Source: Rickettsiella endosymbiont of Rhagonycha lignosa
Lineage (GTDB): Bacteria > Pseudomonadota > Gammaproteobacteria > Diplorickettsiales > Diplorickettsiaceae
Direction: 5' to 3'
NCBI RefSeq assembly: GCF_964031165.1
Contig: NZ_OZ035011.1
Span: 533,001-597,000 of the forward strand
DNA length: 64,000 bases
A program made the position numbers and the translations under genes. Shown one piece after another: positions 17,476 to 26,415 of the stretch (the stretch's first letter is position 1; each line of letters begins with the position of its first letter). The notes beneath the pieces were generated by a model. It was not told the origin of the DNA. It did no database searches and saw only the letters and a program-made list of their open reading frames with translations.

Positions 17476-19308
17476 ATGAAAGTAAGTGAAGTTATTGCAG
17501 ATTTTTTGCATAGTAAAAAGATACGTCATGTATTTGGAATGATTGGATCCGCGAATGCCCATATATTTGATTCTATCACGGCAAAAGGGTTTACAGAGAT
17601 AATTTGTGTTCATCATGAACAAGCCGCCTGTTTAGCAGCATTAGCCTATTATCGGATATGCGGTATATTATCTGCGGCCATTGTCACAAATGGTCCTGGC
17701 TCAACGAATGCTGTAACAGGAGTTGTGAGTGCTTGGATGGATTCTATACCGTGCTTAATTATCTCAGGAAATGATCATTCTAGATTTATAATTGAAACTA
17801 ATGCTTTACGTACGTGGGGGACTCAGGGATACGATTCAATTTCGATGGTTAATAAAGTAACTAAATATGCGAAAAGGGTTTTAGATCCAAATGAAAGTTT
17901 AAAATGTTTAGAAATCGCTTATTATGAGTCTTTAAATGAAAGACCTGGTCCGTGTTGGGTTGATTTCCCTATGGATATACAGGCTGCACAAGTTACAGAA
18001 AGCAATTTGCTTCCATTTAACTCATTTAATGTTAAATCAAGCAACCCATTGTTGTTAACAGCTGAACATCCCCAAGTAAAGCAAGTACTAAATGAATTAA
18101 AATTGGCAAAACGGCCAGTTATTTGGTTGGGACATGGTGTACGTTTAGCGGGTGCAATTGATTTAGTTGAGACTTTCACTAATACTTTACGATGTCCAAT
18201 TCTAACATCTTGGCCTGGAATAGATCTTATTGATTCAGATCATCCATTGGTTTTTGGTCGACCTGGGGTTTATGGACAAAGAGCTGCCAATTTAATTTTG
18301 CAAAATTGTGATTTTCTTTTAGCAATAGGAATTCGTCTTGCAACTTCACAAGTAGGCTATGATTTAAGTGAACTTGTTAGGGAAGCCAAATTAGCCTTAG
18401 TTGATATCGATTTAGCAGAACTTATTAAATATGGCAAAAAAATAAATATACCTATACATGCCGATGCAAAAAAATTTATGCAAGCTATATTAGATACATT
18501 TAATAATACTTCGAATAAAACTTTATCAGAAAAACATTGTTTTTGGATACAACAATGCAATTTTTATAAACAAAAGTACCCAAATTTAAATGATCAATAT
18601 ATCGATAAAGATGGATATATTAACTCATATCGATTTATTCATAAATTATCTAATTTTTTCAAACCTGATCAAATTATTGTTACTGATATCGGTACTGCAA
18701 TGTTGACTACCCATCAATTATTACAAATAAAAAAAGGTCAACGCTTGATCACTTCCGCAGGACTGGCTGAAATGGGGTATGCGCTTCCTGCAGCAATAGG
18801 GGCTTCTTTTGCAACTAAAAAGGGAGAAGTGATATGTATTCACTGCGATGGTGGCATGATGCTTAATTTGCAAGAATTACAAACAATTGTACATCATAAG
18901 TTACCAATAAAAATTTTTATTTATAATAATGATGGATATACTATGATAAAACATACTCAAAAAGCACTATTTGGTAGATATTCTGGAACTAATAAAAATT
19001 CTGGTGTAAGCTGTCCCGATTTCTCAGCAGTTGCTAAAGCATTTGGTATTGTTTCTTTTAAAATTAAAACTTGGGATGATTTTGAGTCAGTTATACCAAC
19101 ATTACAAAATTTATCAGAACCAGTAATTTGTGAGATTTTTACGCATCCAGAACAACTATTCTTTCCCAAGTTATCGCTTACTTTACAAAAAGATGGTTCT
19201 ATTATTTCACCACCTTTAGAGGACTTATCTCCTTTGCTTTCTAGGGAAGAGCTTCGTGAAAATATGTATATTCCCTTGCATCCAAAGTCTGAAACTTTAA
19301 AAGTTTAA
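17476..19308 (+). CDS. Acetolactate-synthase-like ThDP-dependent enzyme (copy 2)
   Basis: 610 aa, paralogous over its full length to the gene at 13669-15495, including the C-terminal PLEDLSPLLSREELRENM. The PYR-domain glutamate is E48 in HHEQ. The Mg/ThDP motif reads HCDGGMMLN...NNDGY, so the first Gly of GDG is Cys, unlike copy 1. The metal-binding Asp and the Asn remain. The start has AAGGAA nearby and aligns with family N-termini. It likely performs a related pyruvate-dependent carboligation on a nucleotide keto sugar, possibly a different acceptor from copy 1. No second subunit of acetolactate synthase is nearby, which argues against a branched-chain amino-acid role. Confidence 0.75.
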   Translation: MKVSEVIADFLHSKKIRHVFGMIGSANAHIFDSITAKGFTEIICVHHEQAACLAALAYYRICGILSAAIVTNGPGSTNAVTGVVSAWMDSIPCLIISGNDHSRFIIETNALRTWGTQGYDSISMVNKVTKYAKRVLDPNESLKCLEIAYYESLNERPGPCWVDFPMDIQAAQVTESNLLPFNSFNVKSSNPLLLTAEHPQVKQVLNELKLAKRPVIWLGHGVRLAGAIDLVETFTNTLRCPILTSWPGIDLIDSDHPLVFGRPGVYGQRAANLILQNCDFLLAIGIRLATSQVGYDLSELVREAKLALVDIDLAELIKYGKKINIPIHADAKKFMQAILDTFNNTSNKTLSEKHCFWIQQCNFYKQKYPNLNDQYIDKDGYINSYRFIHKLSNFFKPDQIIVTDIGTAMLTTHQLLQIKKGQRLITSAGLAEMGYALPAAIGASFATKKGEVICIHCDGGMMLNLQELQTIVHHKLPIKIFIYNNDGYTMIKHTQKALFGRYSGTNKNSGVSCPDFSAVAKAFGIVSFKIKTWDDFESVIPTLQNLSEPVICEIFTHPEQLFFPKLSLTLQKDGSIISPPLEDLSPLLSREELRENMYIPLHPKSETLKV

Positions 19309-19392
19309 TTTTTTTATGAGAATTTTAAAAATAAAACAATAAGTTATTACTACCATATTTTTTCATGGAATTCACATTACTTAAGGAAGATT

Positions 19393-20202
19393 ATGAAAGC
19401 AGTTATTTTAGCAGGTGGTACAGGGACTCGTATTAGTGAAGAAACTAGCTTACGGCCTAAGCCTATGATAGAAATTGGTGGTAAGCCAATAATTTGGCAT
19501 ATTATGAAAATATTTTCAGCTTTTGGAATTAATGATTTCATTATCTGTCTAGGCTATAAAGGTTATCTCATTAAAGAGTATTTTTCTAATTATTATTTAC
19601 ATACATCGGATATTACTTTTGATATCACTAAAAATCAGACTAAAATTCATCAGAATAATGCAGAGCCCTGGCGGGTAACATTAGTTGAAACAGGCGAACA
19701 AACGATGACAGGAGGTCGGCTGAAAAGAGCGCTTCCATATCTGGGTAGTGATAATTTCTGTTTTACCTATGGCGATGGACTTGGAAATGTTAATATTCAA
19801 GCACTTATTGACTATCATGAACAGCAAAATACATTAGCGACGTTAACTGCTGTTCAGAATTTAGGTAGATTTGGGGCATTAAGTATAGCTGAAGATAAAA
19901 AAGTAATAGCTTTTAAAGAGAAACCTCAAGGAGATGGCGCTTGGATCAATGGTGGTTTTTTTGTCCTATCACCTAAAGTTCTCCATTATATTGATAATGA
20001 TTATACTATTTGGGAGCAACAACCACTTGAAACATTAGCTCAGCAGGGAGAATTGTCTGCTTTTTGTCATCAAGACTTCTGGCATCCTATGGATACGTTA
20101 CGGGATAAAATTTTTTTAGAAGAACTTTGGTCTTCAGGTAAAGCACCCTGGAAAGTATGGGATAAAAAGCACAGCTTAATTGAAAATACAGTTTTGGTTT
20201 AG
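19393..20202 (+). CDS. rfbF: Glucose-1-phosphate cytidylyltransferase
   Basis: 269 aa, near the ~257 aa family norm. It makes CDP-glucose from CTP and glucose-1-phosphate. MKAVILAGGTGTRISEETSL at the N-terminus is the nucleotidyltransferase signature, followed by RPKPMIEIGGKPIIWHIMK, TYGDGLGNVN (metal Asp) and EKPQGDGAWINGGFFVL, all specific to RfbF/DdhA. AAGGAAGATT precedes the ATG. In other bacteria rfbG follows directly; here only a wrecked rfbG fragment follows (20221-20300). The functional rfbG is at 5640, so the two enzymes of one pathway are now in separate transcription units. Confidence 0.93.
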   Translation: MKAVILAGGTGTRISEETSLRPKPMIEIGGKPIIWHIMKIFSAFGINDFIICLGYKGYLIKEYFSNYYLHTSDITFDITKNQTKIHQNNAEPWRVTLVETGEQTMTGGRLKRALPYLGSDNFCFTYGDGLGNVNIQALIDYHEQQNTLATLTAVQNLGRFGALSIAEDKKVIAFKEKPQGDGAWINGGFFVLSPKVLHYIDNDYTIWEQQPLETLAQQGELSAFCHQDFWHPMDTLRDKIFLEELWSSGKAPWKVWDKKHSLIENTVLV

Positions 20203-20220
20203 GCTAGGAGATTCAACAAT

Positions 20221-20300
20221 GAGGTTTTAGCAGGGAAAAAAAGGTATTGACAACAGAGCATACGGGGTTTAATGACTGTTGGCTTTTTTTTGGAATTATA
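20221..20300 (+). pseudogene. 5' remnant of CDP-glucose 4,6-dehydratase (rfbG)
   Basis: The sequence after rfbF aligns with the start of the intact rfbG at ~5676-5745. Shared landmarks are TTTTxGCAxGGAAAAAA, a TATTxxxAACA stretch, GCATAC near CATACC and GTTGGCTTT. Stop codons and a one-base deletion break it, and similarity fades after ~20300. It has AGGAGATT and an ATG in the right place. The rest of the gene is gone. This is the reciprocal of the rfbF stub at 5606. Confidence 0.85.
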
Positions 20301-20504
20301 TTTAATTTTTTATGAACAAATGTATTTTATGAGATCAATATTAATTGATTATACTTACTGTCAGATAAAATCAAATATTTAATAAGCTAAAAAAAATCTC
20401 TTCGTTTAGATTTAAAGCTAAGGAAATAGCAAATGTTATATAAGCAATGAAGCACAGAGTCTTGAAGCTTTTGTATTGATAATCCATATTATTTTGCTGG
20501 CGCA

Positions 20505-20606
20505 GTGTCCTACCCTGATACATCTCAAGTAAAGCAATTAGGTTGACAATCAAAAGTATCAGTTGATGAAGGCTATAAGAACTGTGAGGAACTTTGGTGA
20601 GTTTAC
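20505..20606 (+). pseudogene. 3' remnant of the epimerase gene (homologue of 7150-8211)
   Basis: Decayed reading: YPDTSQVKQLG, stop, QSKVSVDEGYKN, matching YPDVSKAMELGWKPSISIEEGFAR at the end of the intact epimerase. The order (rfbG remnant, epimerase remnant, FkbM remnant, GT2) repeats that of the module at 5640-11018. The ~200 bases between 20300 and 20505 show no clear homology; the GtrA-like gene is not recognisable there. Confidence 0.75.
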
Positions 20607-20614
20607 TTAATTGC

Positions 20615-21510
20615 CGTAAACCTTTTATATTGGAAATTTAGATAAGCAGCGTTATATTGATGAAATGTATGCATTGCATAACATTTGTTCGACTATACTC
20701 ATTTTATAAAAAACAAATATATCTCATATTGCTATTCAAGATGATCATTTGGTTATGACAATACGTAGCAATGGGCTAAAAATACTTTGTGAATCATTAG
20801 ATAAGTGAGTAGCGCTCATAGAAATTTTAAATTTTAATTATTATGAAAAAAAATGCCGATATATTATTTAGATTAATCAAACCGTACGATATATTTTTTG
20901 ATATAGGCGCTAATATTGGGTGATATACGATGAATATGGCTCATCATGAAAAAACCGTTGTTGTGCATGCGTTTGAATCTATTTCTAATACTTTTAAGTT
21001 ATTGAAAAAAAAATTAATCTAAATAATCTATCGAATATTTATTCATATAATTTTGGTTTTTCAAATAAAAATAAAAAACTTAATTTTTATATAGATAAGA
21101 ATTTTTCAACGAATATTTCAGAAAAAAATTGCTAGAAAATAACAATTTAAAAAAAATTAAATCCTCAATAAAAAATAGATGATTTTTTCTGAACAAAAGA
21201 TGACAAAATTGGATTTTATCAAATGTGATGTGGAAGGCGCTGAACTGACGATATATACCGGAGGAATCAATGTTATTCGTGAACATAAAGCTATAATTTT
21301 TACTGAAATGTTAAGAAAATGGTCAGTAAAATTTAACTATCACCCCAATGATATTATTGCCTTATTGTTTCGCTAGGCTATCGCTGTTCAACTGCAATAG
21401 ATAATAAATTTATGGAATTTTTTTATATGAATGATAATACAATCGAAACCAATTTTTTCTTTTTGGACTCAATTAAGCATTTAGAAAAAATTAAGGAACT
21501 TATAATATGA
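20615..21510 (+). pseudogene. FkbM-family methyltransferase pseudogene
   Basis: It is alignable to the FkbM genes at 8192 and 9155 throughout: GNLDKQRYIDEMYALHN at the start, the SAM motif FFDIGANIG followed by a TGA where the intact genes have WHS or FHS, VHAFESISNTFKLL, then LDFIKCDVEGAEL, TEMLRKWSVKFNYHPNDI and TNFFFLDSIKHLEKI at the end. It contains several nonsense codons and frameshifts, including one at ~21375 near the C-terminus. A 65-codon stretch (21179-21376) stays open but lacks the SAM site, so no functional enzyme is expected. Confidence 0.9.
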
Positions 21511-22439
21511 AATTAATATCAGTAATTATTTCTGCTTATAATGAAGAAAACTGTATTGTTATTTTATCTGAACGATTAAAGTCTATTTTTAAAAAAAAGG
21601 AATCACAATATCGATTTGAAGTTATTCTTGTTGACAATGGTTCGATTGATACAACATTTGAAAAAATGGTTGTGATAAATAAAAAATATCCCGAATTCAA
21701 AATTGTTCAACTTACACGTAATTTTACTGTGTTTGGTGGATTAACAGCGGGATTACACTATGCGATTGGTGACGCAGCTATCACTATGTATGCAGATTTA
21801 GAAGATCCGCCAGAATTAATTCTTTCTTTTATAGAAAAATGGGAACTAGGATTTGATAATGTTTACGGTATTACTAAAGGACGCCAAGGAAGCCTAATTC
21901 GAAATATTAATTCTTGTCTTTTTTATTCAGGGATGAATTTTCTTAGTGGTGGCTTAATCCCAAAAAATGTTGCTGATTATCGTTTAATGGATAAAAAAGT
22001 GTATACCACTTTAAACAATATGCCTGAAAAAAAACGTTTTTTAAGAGGTATGGTTGCATGGATGGGTTTCAACTCTTACGGCATAGAATACGATAGAATG
22101 CCACGCTATGCAGGGCGTTCGAAAGCAAATACATTGGCTGTATTGCGATTAGCTGTTGAGGCTGTTTTTTCGTTTTCTTATGTGCCTATTCGCTTAATTT
22201 CGGGATTAGGAATTTCTCTTTCTTTAATTTCCTTTGTTTCTTTAATTATTGTCTTTATTAATTATCTTTTTTTTGCTGGGCCTTTTAAAGGTTTTGCTAC
22301 ACTTTTATGCTCACTTTTTTTATTATTTGGTTTTTTATTTTGTATTTTAGGTGTGCTAGGAGAGTATATAAAAATGATATATGAGGAAGTTAAAGGAAGA
22401 CCGACATTTATTGTTAATAAAGTGGTTGATTTAGAATAG
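21507..22439 (+). CDS. GtrB/DPM1-like polyprenyl-phosphate glycosyltransferase (paralogue)
   Basis: 310 aa with the same layout as the gene at 10080: VIISAYNEENCIVIL, LVDNGSIDTTFEKM, NFTVFGGLTAGLHYAIGDA, YADLEDPPELILSF and two C-terminal membrane helices ending GEYIKMIYEEVKGRPTFIVN. It occupies the equivalent position after an FkbM gene, here a pseudogene whose end it overlaps. It probably charges undecaprenyl phosphate with a sugar. The active-site loop differs from the paralogue (DLEDPPE against DLQDPPE), and it may use another donor. It is followed closely by the PhyH and TylF-like genes. Confidence 0.82.
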   Translation: MKLISVIISAYNEENCIVILSERLKSIFKKKESQYRFEVILVDNGSIDTTFEKMVVINKKYPEFKIVQLTRNFTVFGGLTAGLHYAIGDAAITMYADLEDPPELILSFIEKWELGFDNVYGITKGRQGSLIRNINSCLFYSGMNFLSGGLIPKNVADYRLMDKKVYTTLNNMPEKKRFLRGMVAWMGFNSYGIEYDRMPRYAGRSKANTLAVLRLAVEAVFSFSYVPIRLISGLGISLSLISFVSLIIVFINYLFFAGPFKGFATLLCSLFLLFGFLFCILGVLGEYIKMIYEEVKGRPTFIVNKVVDLE

Positions 22440-22446
22440 GATTTTT

Positions 22447-23208
22447 ATGGGCATTTATTTTTGTGATAAAAATTTTACGGTAACCCAAAAAATAATTCGT
22501 AGTTTTGATAAAAATGGATTTTTGATTTTAAAAAATTTTTTGACTCACGATGAAATTGTTGCTATTCAGCAGCAAATATTAGAACTTTCAACTGCGATTA
22601 ATGGTAAGTATAATTTTTTGATAGGAGAACATATAGACCAACATTTGTTAAAATTATTAACTCAAAAAAAAATTAAGCAATCACAGTTGTATGATCGGTT
22701 ACAACATATACCTGGCATTTTAGCATTACCATCTAACCTTAAAATTTTGAATCTAGCAAAACAGTTGTTACGTGCTAAATATTTAGGAATTTGGCCTCGA
22801 ATTCAGTTGCGTTTTGATATTTTTGGTGATAGGTGGAATGTAATTAATTGGCACAATGATTACATGTATAATCGTGGCACAGAATCTTCTATTACTTTTT
22901 GGATACCTATGGTGCATATTACCAAAAAAATGGGTCCTATAAAACTTGCACGTGGTTCTCATAGACAAGAGTATATATTTATTCAAATACAGAATGCTAA
23001 GTTTGATTTTACTTTATCTCAGGAAAATATTGATTCCTTAGATTTATTAGAGCACAACGAATATTTACCTGGTGATATTTGTATTTTACATAGCAAAACG
23101 ATTCATACAGGGTGTTTAAATGAGGACCAAAATCGAGCAAGATTAACCTGTATTTTTAGATTGCAAGATTTGACAAAATTAGAGCTTAACCATGAAAATG
23201 AAAGATAA
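22447..23208 (+). CDS. Phytanoyl-CoA dioxygenase (PhyH)-family Fe(II)/2-oxoglutarate oxygenase
   Basis: 253 aa. The facial triad can be placed: the HxD pair as H-N-D in NWHNDYMYNRG (about residue 137) and the distal His in LHSKTIHTGCLNEDQNRARLT, where the Arg after it would bind 2-oxoglutarate. TFWIPMVHITKKMGPIKLARGSH is typical of the family's core. Such enzymes hydroxylate sugars, lipids or amino acids. Located between a GtrB-like and a TylF-like gene, hydroxylation of a sugar or lipid component before O-methylation is plausible but inferred. Its end overlaps the methyltransferase gene by 17 bases. Confidence 0.75.
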   Translation: MGIYFCDKNFTVTQKIIRSFDKNGFLILKNFLTHDEIVAIQQQILELSTAINGKYNFLIGEHIDQHLLKLLTQKKIKQSQLYDRLQHIPGILALPSNLKILNLAKQLLRAKYLGIWPRIQLRFDIFGDRWNVINWHNDYMYNRGTESSITFWIPMVHITKKMGPIKLARGSHRQEYIFIQIQNAKFDFTLSQENIDSLDLLEHNEYLPGDICILHSKTIHTGCLNEDQNRARLTCIFRLQDLTKLELNHENER

Positions 23209-23989
23209 AATAAACATAAATAAAAAAATAAAAACACCCGATATTCTTATAGAGTGGAATCGACAAACTCAAAATAATCTTGATGCAATAGATCAATATA
23301 CGAATTTATTTGAAACATTTCCTACAACAAATTTTAATAAAATAGAAAGTTTTGCGCGTCATGTTCGTCGTCAAACGCTATCTAAATTTTTATCCCGTAC
23401 CGAAATTTTTAAACAAACGTTAGATGTCTGTGGTTCTGTTGTTGAATTGGGGGTATGTAGCGGTCAGAGTTTATTTACCTGGGCCCAATTATCTGCAATA
23501 TTGGAACCTTTGAACTATACTCGTCAAATCATTGGTTTTGATAGTTTTACAGGTATTCCTCATATTAGTGCAGTTGATCAAGGAAAAAAATCTTCTGAGC
23601 ATATAAGAGAGGGAGGGTTTTGTTTTTCAGAAATTGACGCCCTTGAGGAAGCGATTAATGTTTACGATAACAATCGCTTTATCAATCAGATTAAAAAAAT
23701 AGAGCTGGTGAAAGGTGATATTTGTGAAACATTGCCAAAATATATAAAAGAAAATCCACATCTTGTTATCAGTTTGTTACATCTTGATGCCGATGTTTAT
23801 GCTCCAACTAAAACTGCACTCGAAATGGTTGTTCCTCGCATGCCGAAAGGAAGCATTATTGTATTTGACGAATTAAATCAAGTGCCTTATCCAGGTGAAA
23901 CTCAGGCTTTATGTGACACATTGGGTATTTCATCCTTGAAATTACAACGTTTCACCTGGGAACCTGGAATTTGTTACGCAATACTTTAA
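23192..23989 (+). CDS. TylF/MycF-type O-methyltransferase
   Basis: 265 aa. The SAM motif is VVELGVCSGQSLFTWAQL (about residue 87), followed by IIGFDSFTGIP and the metal-binding LLHLDADVYAPTKTALE and VFDELNQVPYPGE segments characteristic of the TylF/MycF (macrocin O-methyltransferase) family. The family methylates hydroxyls on deoxysugars with Mg2+. The start could also be ATG 23198. It is coupled to the PhyH gene and is the last intact gene of the LPS locus. A methylated deoxysugar as product fits the context; the acceptor is unknown. Confidence 0.8.
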   Translation: MKMKDKININKKIKTPDILIEWNRQTQNNLDAIDQYTNLFETFPTTNFNKIESFARHVRRQTLSKFLSRTEIFKQTLDVCGSVVELGVCSGQSLFTWAQLSAILEPLNYTRQIIGFDSFTGIPHISAVDQGKKSSEHIREGGFCFSEIDALEEAINVYDNNRFINQIKKIELVKGDICETLPKYIKENPHLVISLLHLDADVYAPTKTALEMVVPRMPKGSIIVFDELNQVPYPGETQALCDTLGISSLKLQRFTWEPGICYAIL

Positions 23990-24015
23990 TTTATTTGCGT
24001 TGAGAATATTGAAAT

Positions 24016-24048
24016 GAAAGGTATTCGTGGTAATTAAGTATCTTCCAT
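24016..24048 (-). pseudogene. 5' stub of a second RfbH/ColD-like dehydratase gene
   Basis: On the minus strand the bases read MEDT-stop-LPRIPF, matching MDDTRLLRVPYG at the start of the gene at 16729. The ~45 bases upstream (24049-24095) also resemble the upstream region of that gene (shared CATATG and CCATTAAGT). Nothing further of the gene remains. It marks another duplicated and lost element at the right edge of the LPS locus, next to purA. Confidence 0.7.
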
Positions 24049-24124
24049 ATGCATATCTCCCATTAAGTGAAGCAGACTTTCCTATATTGAAGGATTTTAC
24101 ATAACTAACAATCAAATTGATCAG

Positions 24125-25450
<1,326 letters not shown>

Positions 25451-25497
25451 TTAAACTAAAGAGAAAGATTTTGCCTAATTTTATACTCTATGTGCTA

Positions 25498-26415
25498 TTA
25501 ATTGGTTAATTTGAACTTGTTTTTATTGATGCGCGCTTTTTCTAGTTTGAAGTGTTCATTTTTTGTAGTTAATAACAAAAAATTATTCATAGAAGATGGA
25601 TTAAGTCCTTGTTGATAGGCTTCTAGGTTGAGATAAAAAGCAGCAAATTCTGGATTCTTATTATAGGCTTGATTATATATTTTTGCGGCTTCGGCATCTC
25701 CTTGTGCACGAATTTTTGCAGCTTGCTCTTTTGCCTTAGCCAAGATTAAGCTAGCTGAACTATCCGCATTAGCACGAATCAGTTCGGCATTGGCTTTGCC
25801 CTGGGCACGTTGGGCAATGGCAGTATTTTCTTGTTCAATACTCATATTGTCTAATATTCGCGCATTGGCATCGGCAGAGAGATCTAACTGTTTAAAGCCA
25901 ATAGTGGTAAGTTTAATACCAACTGTTTTAAGTTGTTTATTAACAACAGACAAAACAGAATCTATTTGCTGAGGGGATCCATTCAGGATGAGTTGGCTAA
26001 AAGGGATAGGAGTCTTTTTATCATTAAACAAAGTTGTTATTTGCTGGCTGATTAATAATTTAATTTGCTGAAAATTATTTTTGGTTTGTTGGTAATAACG
26101 TACGGGATCACTAATGTGCCAATTGGCAAAATATTCCTTAGTAATCGATTTTTTGGGTGAATTATCCTCAGCACTGGTTTCACTGAACACTACTGTTTGC
26201 AAGCGATTATCCAGTAATATGGGTCGCATTAAGAAAGGTATTATAAAATGTAAGCCAGGTTTAAGAATCGAGTCTGAATAGGGTAGCAATTTTTCTTCAG
26301 ACAATAATAAACCAGTCTGACCTTCGGGGACGATAGTAGCGCTTTGATAAAGAATAAATAATATACAGGCTAAAAAGCCTAGGATTAAATGATTTTTTTT
26401 TCTTAGCATGATCAT
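25498..26415 (-). CDS. hflC: HflC, membrane protease modulator (SPFH protein)
   Basis: 305 aa. An N-terminal membrane anchor (residues 10-30) is followed by an SPFH/band-7 domain beginning VPEGQTGLLLSEEKL, with PGLHFIIPFLMRPILLDNRLQ, YFANWHISDPVRYYQ, and a coiled-coil region rich in Ala/Glu/Gln (ANAELIRANADSSASLILAK). With HflK it forms the periplasmic-face complex that restrains FtsH. A GGAGG precedes ATG 26415 by seven bases, inside the end of hflK (4-base overlap), so the pair is coupled. Length is slightly below the E. coli protein (334 aa). Confidence 0.93.
   Translation of the reverse strand: MIMLRKKNHLILGFLACILFILYQSATIVPEGQTGLLLSEEKLLPYSDSILKPGLHFIIPFLMRPILLDNRLQTVVFSETSAEDNSPKKSITKEYFANWHISDPVRYYQQTKNNFQQIKLLISQQITTLFNDKKTPIPFSQLILNGSPQQIDSVLSVVNKQLKTVGIKLTTIGFKQLDLSADANARILDNMSIEQENTAIAQRAQGKANAELIRANADSSASLILAKAKEQAAKIRAQGDAEAAKIYNQAYNKNPEFAAFYLNLEAYQQGLNPSSMNNFLLLTTKNEHFKLEKARINKNKFKLTN

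Noticed and set aside
20371-20553. 60-codon minus-strand ORF between the rfbG and epimerase remnants
   Set aside because: It lies in decayed DNA that includes the plus-strand epimerase remnant, has no ribosome-binding site and no family resemblance.
21179-21376. 65-codon ORF with an FkbM-like sequence
   Set aside because: It is only the undamaged middle-to-end part of the FkbM pseudogene at 20615-21510 and lacks the SAM site.
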